From an uncultured Verrucomicrobiota bacterium (GTDB lineage: Bacteria; Verrucomicrobiota; Kiritimatiellia; CAIQIC01; Lenti-01), in contig CALMBO010000012.1 of assembly GCA_937860055.1 (NCBI GenBank), forward strand, positions 62,001 through 126,000: 64,000 nucleotides of DNA, in the 5' to 3' direction. The notes under the pieces are model-generated. The model was given only the letters and a program-made list of their open reading frames with translations. It did not search any database and was not told the DNA's origin. Both the position numbers and the translations under genes were made by a program. The first letter of the stretch is position 1. The number at the start of each line of letters is the position of its first letter. Below are positions 14,998 to 23,377 of the stretch, piece after piece.

Positions 14998-17430
14998 ATG
15001 AAGGCATCGATCTGGAAATGGCTGATCTTGGTGGTGGTGACGGCATGGAGCGTGGCTCTGGTGACGCCCCCGAAGGAAAAGGTCAAGCTGGGCCTCGACC
15101 TGCAGGGCGGGACGAGCTACACGCTGGAAATCGACGATTCCCAGGGGTTGGAAGGCTCCGTCTCCGATGCGCGCGACCGCGCGCTCGAGGTGGTCCGCAA
15201 CCGCGTGGACTCGATGGGCGTGGCCGAGCCGACGATCTATCCGGACGGGGAGAAGCGCATCGTGGTGCAGATTCCCGGCATGAAGGCCGAGGACCGGGTG
15301 CGCGCGTCGGAGAACATCCGCAAGGCGGCGTTCCTGGAATTCCGGATGGTGCATCCGAAGAACGACGACTTGATCGGCAACCTGTTTGAAGACCGCAAGG
15401 TGCCGGAAGGCTACGAGGCGGCCGTCCTGCCTGGCCGCCAGAACGGCGACTGCTGGGTGCGCAAGGGCCCGCCGCCCACCGAGGCCGAGCGCGCGGCGCT
15501 GCGCCGGTTCGAGGAGAAGGCCGGCTACGACCTCCTGCTCGAGAAGAACGTGGTCCAGGGCAAGGAATACTTCATGCCCTACTACGTGAGCCGCAAGGCG
15601 GAGCTGACGGGCGACAGCCTGAAGTCCGCCAGCGTGGACTACCAGCAGTTCGGCCAGAAGGTGGTGCAGATCTCGTTCGATGCGAAGGGCCGCAAGATCT
15701 TCGCGAAGGTGACGGCCGACCACGCGCCGGGCGGGGCGAAGAACCCCGATCCCAACGGGCGCCACTACCTGGGCATCGTGCTGGACGGCACGCTCTATTC
15801 GGCGCCGTTCATCCGGACATCGATCCCCGGCGGCGAGGCCGTCATCGAGGGCGCCTTCACGCTGGAGGAGGCGAGGGACCTGGCGCTGGTGCTGCGGGCG
15901 GGCGCGCTGCCGGCCCCGTTGCGGGTGCTGGAGGAGCGCAGCGTGGATCCGACGCTGGGCGTGGACTCCATCGAGAGCGGCTGGCGGGCGGCCTGGATCG
16001 GCTTCGTGGCCGTGGCGCTCTTCATGGCCGTCTACTACCATTTCGCCGGCCTCGTGGCCGTGCTGGCGCTGGTGCTGAACCTGGTGCTGCTGCCGCTGGG
16101 CATGATCCTCACGGCGGGCTTCTTCGGGCTGATCGGCGGGGCGGGCATGGGCAGTTCCGGAACGACCCTGCCGGTGCTGACGCTGCCGGGCATCGCGGGC
16201 ATCGTGCTGACGGTGGGCATGGCCGTGGACGCCAACGTGCTGATCTTCGAGCGCATCCGCGAGGAGATGCGGACGGGCAAGCGGTTCGGCGCCGCGCTCG
16301 TGGCGGGCTACGAGAAGGCGTTTTCCACGATCTTCGATTCGAACCTGACGACGCTGCTGACGGCCGTGATCCTGTTCTGGCAGGGGTCGGGCCCCGTCAA
16401 GGGCTTCGCCGTCACGCTGACGGCCGGCATCATCGCCAGCATGTACACGGCGATCGTCGTGACGCGCATGGTGTTCGAGTACCTCGAGCACCGCGAATGG
16501 CTGCACAACCTCAAGATGACCCAGTGGGTGAAGGAGACGAAGATCGACTTCATGGGCCTCCGGAAGGTGGCGGCGGTCCTGTCCCTCGCGGTCGTGGCGG
16601 CCGGCGTGTTCGTCGGCTTCCAGCGCGGGCAGGAGAACTTCGGCGTGGACTTCACGGGCGGCCAGCAGCTTTCGATGGACTTCTCGCAGAAGGCCGATGT
16701 GGACACCCTGCGCGCGGCGTTCTCCGGCGCGGGCATCCGCGACGTGGGCATCCAGTACCAGCGCGCGGGGGCGGGCGAGGAGCAGAACGAGGTGCTCGTG
16801 GTCAAGGTCGCCACCGTCGAGGAAGGCGCCGCCGCCCAGAAAGTGATGTCGGAGCAGTTCGCCGGCAGCGGCTTCACGCTGATCCAGGAAGACACCGTCG
16901 GGCCGCAGGTGGGCCGGGAGCTGCAGCGCAGCGGACTGATGGCCATCGGCCTCTCGCTGGTGGGCATGATCATCTACATCACCATCCGCTTCGAGTTCTC
17001 GTTCGCCATCGGCGCGGTCGTCGGGCTGCTCCACAACGTGCTGATCACCCTCGGCGTCTTCTTCCTCTTCGGCCGCCAGCTGACGACGACGAGCATCGCC
17101 GCGCTGCTGACGGTGGTGGGCTATTCGGTGAACGACACGATCGTGGTGTTCGACCGCATCCGCGAGATGCGCAAGCTGCGCAACGGGCGGCTGGACGCGG
17201 CGGTGGTCAACGAGAGCGTCAACGCCACGCTGTCCCGCACGCTGCTGACCTCGCTGACCACCCTGCTGAGCGTGGCGATGCTGATGGTCTTCGGCGGCGG
17301 GGCGATCTTCGACTTCGCCCTGGCGATCTTCGTCGGCGTGGCCGCGGGCACCTACGCGTCGATCTTCATCGCCTCGCCGATCATGCTGGCGGTGCGTCCC
17401 AAGGTGTCGGCCGCGCCGGCCGGGAAGTAG
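14998..17430 (+). CDS. secDF: Protein translocase SecD-SecF fusion
   Basis: 810 aa fusion of SecD (to about residue 505) and SecF (about 510-805); uses the proton gradient to pull proteins through SecYEG. SecD part: TM1, GLDLQGG (residues 32-38), P1 periplasmic domain with a moderate insertion around residues 130-200, then the TM2-6 block with GMAVDANVLIFERIREE. SecF part: NFGVDFTGG, then VGYSVNDTIVVFDRIRE, the conserved TM4 motif. Twelve helices expected. Between yajC and this gene a 7-bp hairpin (CCGGCGG 14960-14966, ATT loop, CCGCCGG 14970-14976) sits in the leader without a T-run. Followed after 7 nt by recJ. Confidence 0.97.
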   Translation: MKASIWKWLILVVVTAWSVALVTPPKEKVKLGLDLQGGTSYTLEIDDSQGLEGSVSDARDRALEVVRNRVDSMGVAEPTIYPDGEKRIVVQIPGMKAEDRVRASENIRKAAFLEFRMVHPKNDDLIGNLFEDRKVPEGYEAAVLPGRQNGDCWVRKGPPPTEAERAALRRFEEKAGYDLLLEKNVVQGKEYFMPYYVSRKAELTGDSLKSASVDYQQFGQKVVQISFDAKGRKIFAKVTADHAPGGAKNPDPNGRHYLGIVLDGTLYSAPFIRTSIPGGEAVIEGAFTLEEARDLALVLRAGALPAPLRVLEERSVDPTLGVDSIESGWRAAWIGFVAVALFMAVYYHFAGLVAVLALVLNLVLLPLGMILTAGFFGLIGGAGMGSSGTTLPVLTLPGIAGIVLTVGMAVDANVLIFERIREEMRTGKRFGAALVAGYEKAFSTIFDSNLTTLLTAVILFWQGSGPVKGFAVTLTAGIIASMYTAIVVTRMVFEYLEHREWLHNLKMTQWVKETKIDFMGLRKVAAVLSLAVVAAGVFVGFQRGQENFGVDFTGGQQLSMDFSQKADVDTLRAAFSGAGIRDVGIQYQRAGAGEEQNEVLVVKVATVEEGAAAQKVMSEQFAGSGFTLIQEDTVGPQVGRELQRSGLMAIGLSLVGMIIYITIRFEFSFAIGAVVGLLHNVLITLGVFFLFGRQLTTTSIAALLTVVGYSVNDTIVVFDRIREMRKLRNGRLDAAVVNESVNATLSRTLLTSLTTLLSVAMLMVFGGGAIFDFALAIFVGVAAGTYASIFIASPIMLAVRPKVSAAPAGK

Positions 17431-17437
17431 TTCCGCG

Positions 17438-19171
17438 ATGGTCCGCTCCGAAAAGCGCTGGACGACGGCCGAGGCCGCGCCGGAGGTGGCGGACGGCATC
17501 GCGACGGACTACGGCTTTTCGCGGGCGATGGCCCGGGCGCTGGTCGCGCGCGGGCTGGTGGACCGGGCGGAGATCGACAAGTTCCTCCAGCCCCGGCTGG
17601 CGGACCTGACGGATCCCTTTGCCCTGCCGGGCATGGAGAAGGCGGTGGAGCTGATCCTCTCGCACATCGAGCAGGGCAGTTCCATCCTCGTCTACGGCGA
17701 CTACGACGTGGACGGCGTGACGGCGACGGCGCTGATGATCCAGGTGCTGAGCGGGCTGGGGGCGGTCGCCTCGCCGTTCCTGCCGCACCGGATCGAAGAC
17801 GGCTACGGCCTCGGCGTCGAGACGCTGCACCGCTGCGTGGAGGTGTACCGCCCCAACCTCATCATCACCGTCGATTGCGGAACCAGCTCCGTCGAGGCGG
17901 TGAAGGAGGCCGCGCGCCTCGGCATCGACGTGGTCGTCACCGACCACCACGAGCCGGCGGCGGAAGGCGTGGCGGAGGCCTGCGCCATCGTGAATCCCAA
18001 GCTGGGCGGCTGTCCCGAGGACATCCGGATGCTGGCCGGCGTGGGCGTGGCCTTCAAGGTCTGCCACGGCCTCATCAAGGCCGCCCGCCAGCGCAAGATG
18101 GAAGCCGCCGAGAAGCTGGACCTGAAGACCTACATGGAGCTGGTGGCCGTCGGCACCGTGGCGGACATCGTGCCCCTGCTGAAGGAAAACCGCATTCTCG
18201 TGTACCACGGCCTGCAGCTGCTGAACCGGACCCAGTCCGTGGGCCTGCGCACGCTGATCGAGGCGGCGGGCATCACCGGGCCGGTGGACACCTACCACAT
18301 CGGATTCATGATCGGTCCGCGCATCAACGCGGCAGGGCGGCTCGGCAACGCCGACGCGGCGCTCGAGCTGGTGCTGACGGAGCAGGAGCCGCGCGCGAAG
18401 ATCCTGGCCCAGCAGCTCGACGACGCCAGCCGGAAGCGGCAGGAGATCGAGGACCGCATCGTGGGCGAGGCCTGCGAGGATCTCGACCGGCGCTTCGACG
18501 CGGAGAAGGATTTCGGCCTGGTCGTGGCGCATCCGAACTGGCACGCCGGGGTGATCGGGATCGTGGCCTCGCGCATCGCCAGCCGCTACAACCGGCCGGT
18601 GGTCGTGATCGGCATGGACGACGACGGCGTCGGCCGCGGCTCGTGCCGCAGCATTCCCGGCTTCGACCTGCTCAGCCATCTCCAGCAATGCTCGCCGATG
18701 CTCCGGCGCTACGGCGGCCATGCGATGGCCGCGGGCCTCGAGGTCGACCATTCGCGCATCGCCGAATTTTCCGCGCGCTTCAACGAGGTTTGCGCCGCGA
18801 CCCTGAGCCAGGGCGACCAGCGCCGCCAACTGATGGTGGACGCGTGGATTTCGCCCACCGACATCAACGACCACCTCTACCACGACCAGAACCGGCTGCG
18901 CCCGTTCGGCCATTCGAATCCGCTGCCGGTATGGGCGGTGAGGAACGTCACGCCGCTGTTCCCCGCGCGGGTCATCGGCGGCAAGCATCTCAAGCTTCTC
19001 TTCTCGATGGGCGGCAAGCAGCGCGAAGCCATCGGCTTCGGCATGGGCGACCGCGAGGTGCCCGAAGGCCCGCTCGACATCGCCTTCAACCTGATCCTGA
19101 ACCGCTACAACGGGCAGGAGTATCTCCAGCTGCACCTGCAGGACTTCCGCCCCGCCCAGAACGGGGATTGA
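17438..19171 (+). CDS. recJ: Single-stranded-DNA-specific exonuclease RecJ
   Basis: 577 aa, full family length. DHH phosphoesterase motifs in order: YGDYDVDGVTATALM (about residue 86), ITVDCGTSS, VTDHHEP (the DHH motif), then INAAGRLGNADAALELV. The DHHA1 domain has GVIGIVASRIASRYNRP and RYGGHAMAAGL; the C-terminal OB-like domain follows. Degrades 5' ends of single-stranded DNA in recombination and mismatch repair. Starts 7 nt after secDF, last gene of the block. Confidence 0.95.
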   Translation: MVRSEKRWTTAEAAPEVADGIATDYGFSRAMARALVARGLVDRAEIDKFLQPRLADLTDPFALPGMEKAVELILSHIEQGSSILVYGDYDVDGVTATALMIQVLSGLGAVASPFLPHRIEDGYGLGVETLHRCVEVYRPNLIITVDCGTSSVEAVKEAARLGIDVVVTDHHEPAAEGVAEACAIVNPKLGGCPEDIRMLAGVGVAFKVCHGLIKAARQRKMEAAEKLDLKTYMELVAVGTVADIVPLLKENRILVYHGLQLLNRTQSVGLRTLIEAAGITGPVDTYHIGFMIGPRINAAGRLGNADAALELVLTEQEPRAKILAQQLDDASRKRQEIEDRIVGEACEDLDRRFDAEKDFGLVVAHPNWHAGVIGIVASRIASRYNRPVVVIGMDDDGVGRGSCRSIPGFDLLSHLQQCSPMLRRYGGHAMAAGLEVDHSRIAEFSARFNEVCAATLSQGDQRRQLMVDAWISPTDINDHLYHDQNRLRPFGHSNPLPVWAVRNVTPLFPARVIGGKHLKLLFSMGGKQREAIGFGMGDREVPEGPLDIAFNLILNRYNGQEYLQLHLQDFRPAQNGD

Positions 19172-19222
19172 ACTTTTTCCCTGCCGGGCTGAACCTTTTC
19201 CGCTTCCGGCGCGTTTCCCTCC

Positions 19223-19239
19223 TTGAACGTCCAGTTCAA
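19223..19239. promoter_or_regulatory. Inverted repeat upstream of the TonB receptor
   Basis: Perfect TTGAAC-n5-GTTCAA, 17 nt before the receptor start. Two further TGAAC-n-TTTTCC copies lie at about 19168 and 19191. Spacing suggests operator sites, but the regulator is unknown. Confidence 0.4.
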
Positions 19240-19255
19240 CCAAGGAGGATTCTTC

Positions 19256-21394
19256 ATGGCATGGCGCAGATGGTGGTGGATGGCCGCGGCGGGCCTGGCG
19301 ATGGCGGCGGATCCGGCAGGAGCGGAAGAGGCGGCGCCGGCCGGGATTGGGGAGGAGGTCGCGGTTCTTCCGGAGGTGGTGGTGACGGCGCTGCGCACGG
19401 AGACGGCGCTGGCCGAGGTGCCCTATTCCAGCGCGGTGGTGGACCGCGGAGCCATGCAGGAAGCCTCCCCGCGCACCACGCCGGACGCGCTGAGGGGACT
19501 GCCGTCGGTGATGGTTCAGAAGACGGGCTACGGGCAGGGATCGCCCTACCTGCGCGGATTCACGGGCTTCCGCACGCTGATGATGGTGGACGGGATCCGC
19601 CTGAACAACTCCACGTTCCGCGACGGGCCGAACCAGTACTGGAACACGGTGGACCCGTGGTCGGTGGCGCGATACGAGACGGTGATGGGGCCGGCATCGG
19701 TGTTGTACGGGAGCGACGCGATCGGCGGGGCGGTGAATGCGCTGACGCTGGCGCCGCCGGAATGGACGGGCGCGCCCGTGTACGAGCGGACACTGGGCTA
19801 TCGCGGCGCGACGGCGGACGAATCGCATCAGGCGCGCGCGGGGATCCGGGCGCGGGTGACGGAGCGGCTGGGCATCGCGGCCGGCTGCACCTGGAAGAAA
19901 TTCAACGACGTGCGCGGCGGCGATGACGTCGGCCGGCAGCGGCATACGGGCTACGACGAGACGGACTGGGACCTGCGAGCCGACTACGACCTGAACGAAA
20001 AGACCGTCCTGACCCTGGCGCATCAGCAGGTGGAGCAGGACGACGCGTGGCGCACGCACAGCACATTCTACGGGATCGAATGGGAGGGGCTCAAGAAGGG
20101 GGACGACCAGAAGCGTTCCTACGACCAGTTGCGGGATTTGACCTATGTCCGGCTAGCGGCGGAGGACCTGCACGGGCCGGCGAGTGCGTACACCCTCACC
20201 CTGTCGCGGCAGGCGCAGGACGAGGATCTGCACCGGGTGCGGGCGGACGGCCGCCGCGACGAGACGGGCGTGGATGTGACGACCTGGGGCGCCGCGCTGG
20301 AATTGCACAGCGAGACCGACTGGGGCCACTGGGTGTACGGGGCGGAATACAGCCGCGACGAAGTGGAGTCCTTCGGCCGGCACTACAAGGCCGACGGGAC
20401 GCCGGGCAAGACGGATATCCAGGGGCCGGTGGCCGACGACGCGGCGTACGATCTGGCGGGCGCCTACCTGCAGGATACGATTCCCCTGGCCGGCGGGGCG
20501 CTCGAGCTGACGCCGGGCGTCCGCTACACGCGGGCCCAGCTGGATGCGGACCGGGTGCTGGATCCGGTGAGCGGGGAGGAGACCTCGCGGGAAGACGACT
20601 GGGACAGCGCAGTGGGGTCGCTGCGGGCGCTGGCGCCGCTGGGGGCGGCGCGGCAGCACGCGCTCTACGCGGGCGTGTCGCAGGGGTTCCGCGCGCCGAA
20701 CCTCTCCGACCTGACACGGCTGGACGCGGCGCGGACGGACGAGATCGAGACGCCGGTGGACAAGCTGGATCCGGAGCGCTTCATCACGACGGAAGCGGGG
20801 GCGCGTTTCGGCGGCGAACGGGTGACCGCCGAGGTGGCGGCCTACTACACCTGGATCGAAGACATGATCGTGCGGGCGCCGACGGGCGAGGTCATCGACG
20901 ACATGCAGGAAGTGACGAAGAAGAACGCTGGGAACGGGTACGTGACCGGCGTGGAGCTGAGCGCGGGGTGGCAGGTGGCCGAGGACTGGCATGTCCGGGC
21001 GTCGGGCTCGTGGATGGAGGGGAAGGTGGATGCGTATCCGACATCGGATCCGGTGGAGGTGCGGGACTACCTGAGCCGGCTGATGCCGCTGACGGGGCAG
21101 GCGGCGGTCCGGTGGCAGCCGGCGGGCGAGGCCTTCTGGCTGGAGGCGGTCGTGGACGCGGCGGAGAAAGCCGACCGGCTTTCCGCGGACGACGAGCGCG
21201 ACACGCAGCGGATTCCGCCGGGCGGAACGCCGGGCTATGCGGTGTTGACGCTGCGCGGCGGCACGACGGTGCTGGATGGCCTGGGCCTGACGGTGGCGCT
21301 GGAAAACGTGGCGGACGAGGACTACCGCATCCACGGTTCCGGGGTGAACGAACCGGGCCGCAACCTGGTGGTGCAAGCCGATTGGAAATTCTAG
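19256..21394 (+). CDS. TonB-dependent outer-membrane receptor
   Basis: 712 aa. Signal peptide (WRRWWWMAAAGLAMAADPAGA), then a TonB-box-like stretch LPEVVVTALRTE, the plug domain (about 30-150: LRGLPSVMVQKTGYGQGSPYLRG in pieces, VLYGSDAIGGAVN) and a 22-strand beta-barrel with alternating aromatic strands ending in QADWKF, a typical C-terminal aromatic for BAM. The ATG has AAGGAGG 6-7 nt upstream; an in-frame TTG at 19223 lies inside an inverted repeat and is not preferred. Imports a chelate or vitamin across the outer membrane; no ABC or metabolic neighbour tells which. Confidence 0.93.
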   Translation: MAWRRWWWMAAAGLAMAADPAGAEEAAPAGIGEEVAVLPEVVVTALRTETALAEVPYSSAVVDRGAMQEASPRTTPDALRGLPSVMVQKTGYGQGSPYLRGFTGFRTLMMVDGIRLNNSTFRDGPNQYWNTVDPWSVARYETVMGPASVLYGSDAIGGAVNALTLAPPEWTGAPVYERTLGYRGATADESHQARAGIRARVTERLGIAAGCTWKKFNDVRGGDDVGRQRHTGYDETDWDLRADYDLNEKTVLTLAHQQVEQDDAWRTHSTFYGIEWEGLKKGDDQKRSYDQLRDLTYVRLAAEDLHGPASAYTLTLSRQAQDEDLHRVRADGRRDETGVDVTTWGAALELHSETDWGHWVYGAEYSRDEVESFGRHYKADGTPGKTDIQGPVADDAAYDLAGAYLQDTIPLAGGALELTPGVRYTRAQLDADRVLDPVSGEETSREDDWDSAVGSLRALAPLGAARQHALYAGVSQGFRAPNLSDLTRLDAARTDEIETPVDKLDPERFITTEAGARFGGERVTAEVAAYYTWIEDMIVRAPTGEVIDDMQEVTKKNAGNGYVTGVELSAGWQVAEDWHVRASGSWMEGKVDAYPTSDPVEVRDYLSRLMPLTGQAAVRWQPAGEAFWLEAVVDAAEKADRLSADDERDTQRIPPGGTPGYAVLTLRGGTTVLDGLGLTVALENVADEDYRIHGSGVNEPGRNLVVQADWKF

Positions 21395-21407
21395 CGCGTT
21401 TCGGGGA

Positions 21408-21444
21408 TTCCACGCCGTGGGAAGGAATGTTCCACGGCGTGGAA
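21408..21444. repeat. Paired TTCCACG palindromes
   Basis: TTCCACG-C-CGTGGGAA (21408-21423) and TTCCACG-G-CGTGGAA (21430-21444) between convergent TonB receptor and UspA genes. Same family as 10113-10162 and 33707-33746; could act as a bidirectional transcript end. Confidence 0.65.
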
Positions 21445-21451
21445 ACCCAGG

Positions 21452-21895
21452 TCAGGGCGCGGCGTCGTGGGGAGGGACGAGCAGGACCGGCCGCTTGGAT
21501 TGGTGGAGGACCTGCTTGCTGACGCTGCCGAGCAGGAATTCGCGGAGGGCGCCGCGGGCATGGGTGCCCATGAGGATGGCGTCAACGCCGCGCCGGTCGG
21601 CTTCCTGGAGGATGGTTTCGGCGGTCGCCCCCTGCAGAAGCAGGGCGGTGGTGTCCACATCCGCCTCCCGCAGTTCCTGGGCGGCGGCTTCGATTTCCCG
21701 GTGTTCGCGGTGGAACTTGCGGGCCATGGCGTCGCGGACGGTGTCGGGGCCGGCCTTGTAGCCGATGAAGTCGGGGTCGGGTTCGGCGACATGGATGAGC
21801 CAGAGCTTGGCATTCAGGCGGGTGGCCCAGGTCCGGGCTTCGCGAAGCACGGCGGGAGTGGCGGTGGAGAAATCCAGGGCGGCGAGCAGTTTCAT
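21452..21895 (-). CDS. Universal stress protein (UspA family)
   Basis: 147 aa single Usp domain. Begins MKLLAALDFSTATPAVLREA (Asp-Phe-Ser nucleotide start), ends with the ATP-binding segment ILMGTHARGALREFLLGSVS and the last strand RPVLLVPP. The G-x-x-G-like loop followed by GS suggests an ATP-binding Usp. GGAGGG precedes the ATG. A TTCCATGGAA palindrome lies 33 nt upstream (21929-21938). Cellular role in stress survival is inferred from the family only. Confidence 0.93.
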   Translation of the reverse strand: MKLLAALDFSTATPAVLREARTWATRLNAKLWLIHVAEPDPDFIGYKAGPDTVRDAMARKFHREHREIEAAAQELREADVDTTALLLQGATAETILQEADRRGVDAILMGTHARGALREFLLGSVSKQVLHQSKRPVLLVPPHDAAP

Positions 21896-21984
21896 GGGTG
21901 CACCCTCCGGTTGGTTCGTGTGCTTTCCTTCCATGGAAAAGCCTACGGCGAATGGAAGCCGGAGGCAAGCGCCGGATTCGGGGT

Positions 21985-22410
21985 TCAGCCGGGTATCTGG
22001 TTCCGGGCGAGGGAACGGCCGAGGGCCTGGAGGGTGGCGCGGACCGGAGGGGAGAGGCGGGCGCCGGGGCTGGTGGTGGCGGGCTGGATGCCCAGGAGGA
22101 CGACGCGTCCCGCGCAATCGGAGAGATAATCAGCGAGCTGGCCGATGGAGGGGGCATGGGTGCCGAAGTCGCGTCCGCGGATCTCGGCGGGTTCCAGGCG
22201 GCGCAGGGTGCCGGGCGGCAGGCCCATGTCGGCGGCGTCGAGCAGGACGAGGAGTCCGGGGCGCAGGCGCCGGACCAGGCTGGTGAAATTTTCCGGCGCG
22301 GTGGCGGCGTTGATGCAGCGCCAATCGGGATGGCGGAAGGCGCGGGCAAAGAGGGGGCCGAGGCCGTCATCGCCGTGGCGGGGATTTCCGATGCCGAGCA
22401 GGAGGTTCAT
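21985..22410 (-). CDS. hycI: Hydrogenase maturation endopeptidase, HycI type
   Basis: 141 aa protease that clips the C-terminus of a [NiFe]-hydrogenase large subunit after nickel insertion. Matches HycI closely: GIGNPRHGDDGLGPLFA (nickel-sensing acidic residues), APENFTSLVRRLRP, LVLLDAADMGLPPGTLRRL, GTHAPSIGQLADYL with the His ligand, and VVLLGIQP. HycI serves group 4 (formate-hydrogenlyase-like) enzymes, so such a hydrogenase probably lies elsewhere in the genome; none is in this window. Same strand as ferredoxin and rubrerythrin, but 106 nt and a terminator separate them. Confidence 0.9.
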   Translation of the reverse strand: MNLLLGIGNPRHGDDGLGPLFARAFRHPDWRCINAATAPENFTSLVRRLRPGLLVLLDAADMGLPPGTLRRLEPAEIRGRDFGTHAPSIGQLADYLSDCAGRVVLLGIQPATTSPGARLSPPVRATLQALGRSLARNQIPG

Positions 22411-22465
22411 GGGCGAGGGGACAGGGTTCAGGCGTCAGGGTTCAGGAAACAGCCATTCAAACGAA

Positions 22466-22495
22466 GAAAAAGCCGCCGTCCGAAGGGGCGGCGGC
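22466..22495 (-). terminator. Rho-independent terminator after ferredoxin
   Basis: Minus strand: GCCGCCG (22495-22489), 10-nt loop with CTTCGG, CGGCGGC (22478-22472), then TTTTTC (22471-22466). 21 nt past the ferredoxin stop. Confidence 0.85.
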
Positions 22496-22516
22496 CGTTC
22501 GCGGCGCGTCGGGGGA

Positions 22517-22705
22517 TTAGCCGACGGTGATGGCGCCGACGGGGCAGCTGCCGGCGGCTTCCTGGGCGGAGGCTTCGGCGGCGGCGGGGACCGTGTCGCC
22601 CTTGGCATGCGCCAGGCCGTCATCGCCCATGGCGAAGACGTCGGGGGCGATGTCGCAGCAGAGGGTGCAGCCCGTGCAGGTTCCAGCATCAACAGTGGCT
22701 TTCAT
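22517..22705 (-). CDS. Ferredoxin, single [4Fe-4S] cluster
   Basis: 62 aa. Cys10, Cys13, Cys16 and Cys54 (GSCPVGAI) fit a one-cluster ferredoxin as in Thermotoga or Desulfovibrio; Cys17 is an extra Cys. AAAGGAACG before the ATG. 39 nt after rubrerythrin on the same strand and followed by a strong terminator, so probably co-transcribed with it as an electron donor. Partner assignment is inference. Confidence 0.93.
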   Translation of the reverse strand: MKATVDAGTCTGCTLCCDIAPDVFAMGDDGLAHAKGDTVPAAAEASAQEAAGSCPVGAITVG

Positions 22706-22744
22706 GTGTTCCGTTCCTTTCGGTGGCTTTATTTTAGAGGGGGC

Positions 22745-23320
22745 CTACCAGTTTTCGCCGAAGATCTCGAAGAAGGACTGGGGATGCAGGCAGGCGGGGC
22801 AGAGCTTGGGGGCTTCCTTGGCTTCGTGCAGGTAGCCGCAGTTGATGCAGCGCCAGACGACGACGCCATCGCGCTTGAAGACGCGGCCTTCGGAGAGGTT
22901 CTTCCAGAGATCGTTGTAGCGCTTTTCGTGCTGCTTTTCGGCGATGCTGACCTTGTCCCAGAGGACGGCGACCTGTTCGAAGCCTTCTTCGCGGGCGATG
23001 CGGGCGAACTCGGGATAGAGCAGCGTCCATTCCTCGTGTTCGCCGCCGGCGGCGGCCTTGAGGTTGTCGAGGGTGGAGCCGATGATGCCGGCGGGATAGG
23101 CGGCGGTGATTTCGACCATGCCGCCTTCGAGGAAGCTGAAGAACCGCTTGGCGTGCTCCTTTTCCTGGTCCGCGGTTTCCTCGAAGATCTTGGAGATCTG
23201 GATCAGGCCTTCCTTGCGGGCGGCGGAGGCGAAGTAGTTGTAGCGCATGCGGGCCTGCGATTCGCCGGCGAAGGAGGCGAGGAGATTCTTCTCGGTACGG
23301 GTTCCCTTGATGCTTTTCAT
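22745..23320 (-). CDS. rbr: Rubrerythrin
   Basis: 191 aa peroxide reductase of anaerobes. N-terminal ferritin-like di-iron domain with ExxH motifs (FAGESQARMRYNYFA, ADQEKEHAKRFF, GGEHEEWTLLYPEFARIA, SIAEKQHEKRYNDL) and a C-terminal rubredoxin domain (WRCINCG ... KLCPACLHP). Full family length. AGGAGA Shine-Dalgarno. A GATAATG-n12-CATTATC palindrome lies 31-57 nt upstream of the start and may bind a Fur/PerR-type regulator. Likely operon with ferredoxin. Confidence 0.96.
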   Translation of the reverse strand: MKSIKGTRTEKNLLASFAGESQARMRYNYFASAARKEGLIQISKIFEETADQEKEHAKRFFSFLEGGMVEITAAYPAGIIGSTLDNLKAAAGGEHEEWTLLYPEFARIAREEGFEQVAVLWDKVSIAEKQHEKRYNDLWKNLSEGRVFKRDGVVVWRCINCGYLHEAKEAPKLCPACLHPQSFFEIFGENW

Positions 23321-23351
23321 TCTTTTCTCCTATGGGTTAAGTAGATATAGA

Positions 23352-23377
23352 GATAATGGCAAACATTATTCATTATC
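23352..23377. promoter_or_regulatory. Fur/PerR-like palindrome upstream of rubrerythrin
   Basis: GATAATG (23352-23358), 12-nt AT-rich spacer, CATTATC (23371-23377): a perfect 7-bp dyad overlapping the accA stop codon. AT-rich in a GC-rich region. Resembles Fur-family half sites; the regulator is inferred. Confidence 0.45.
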
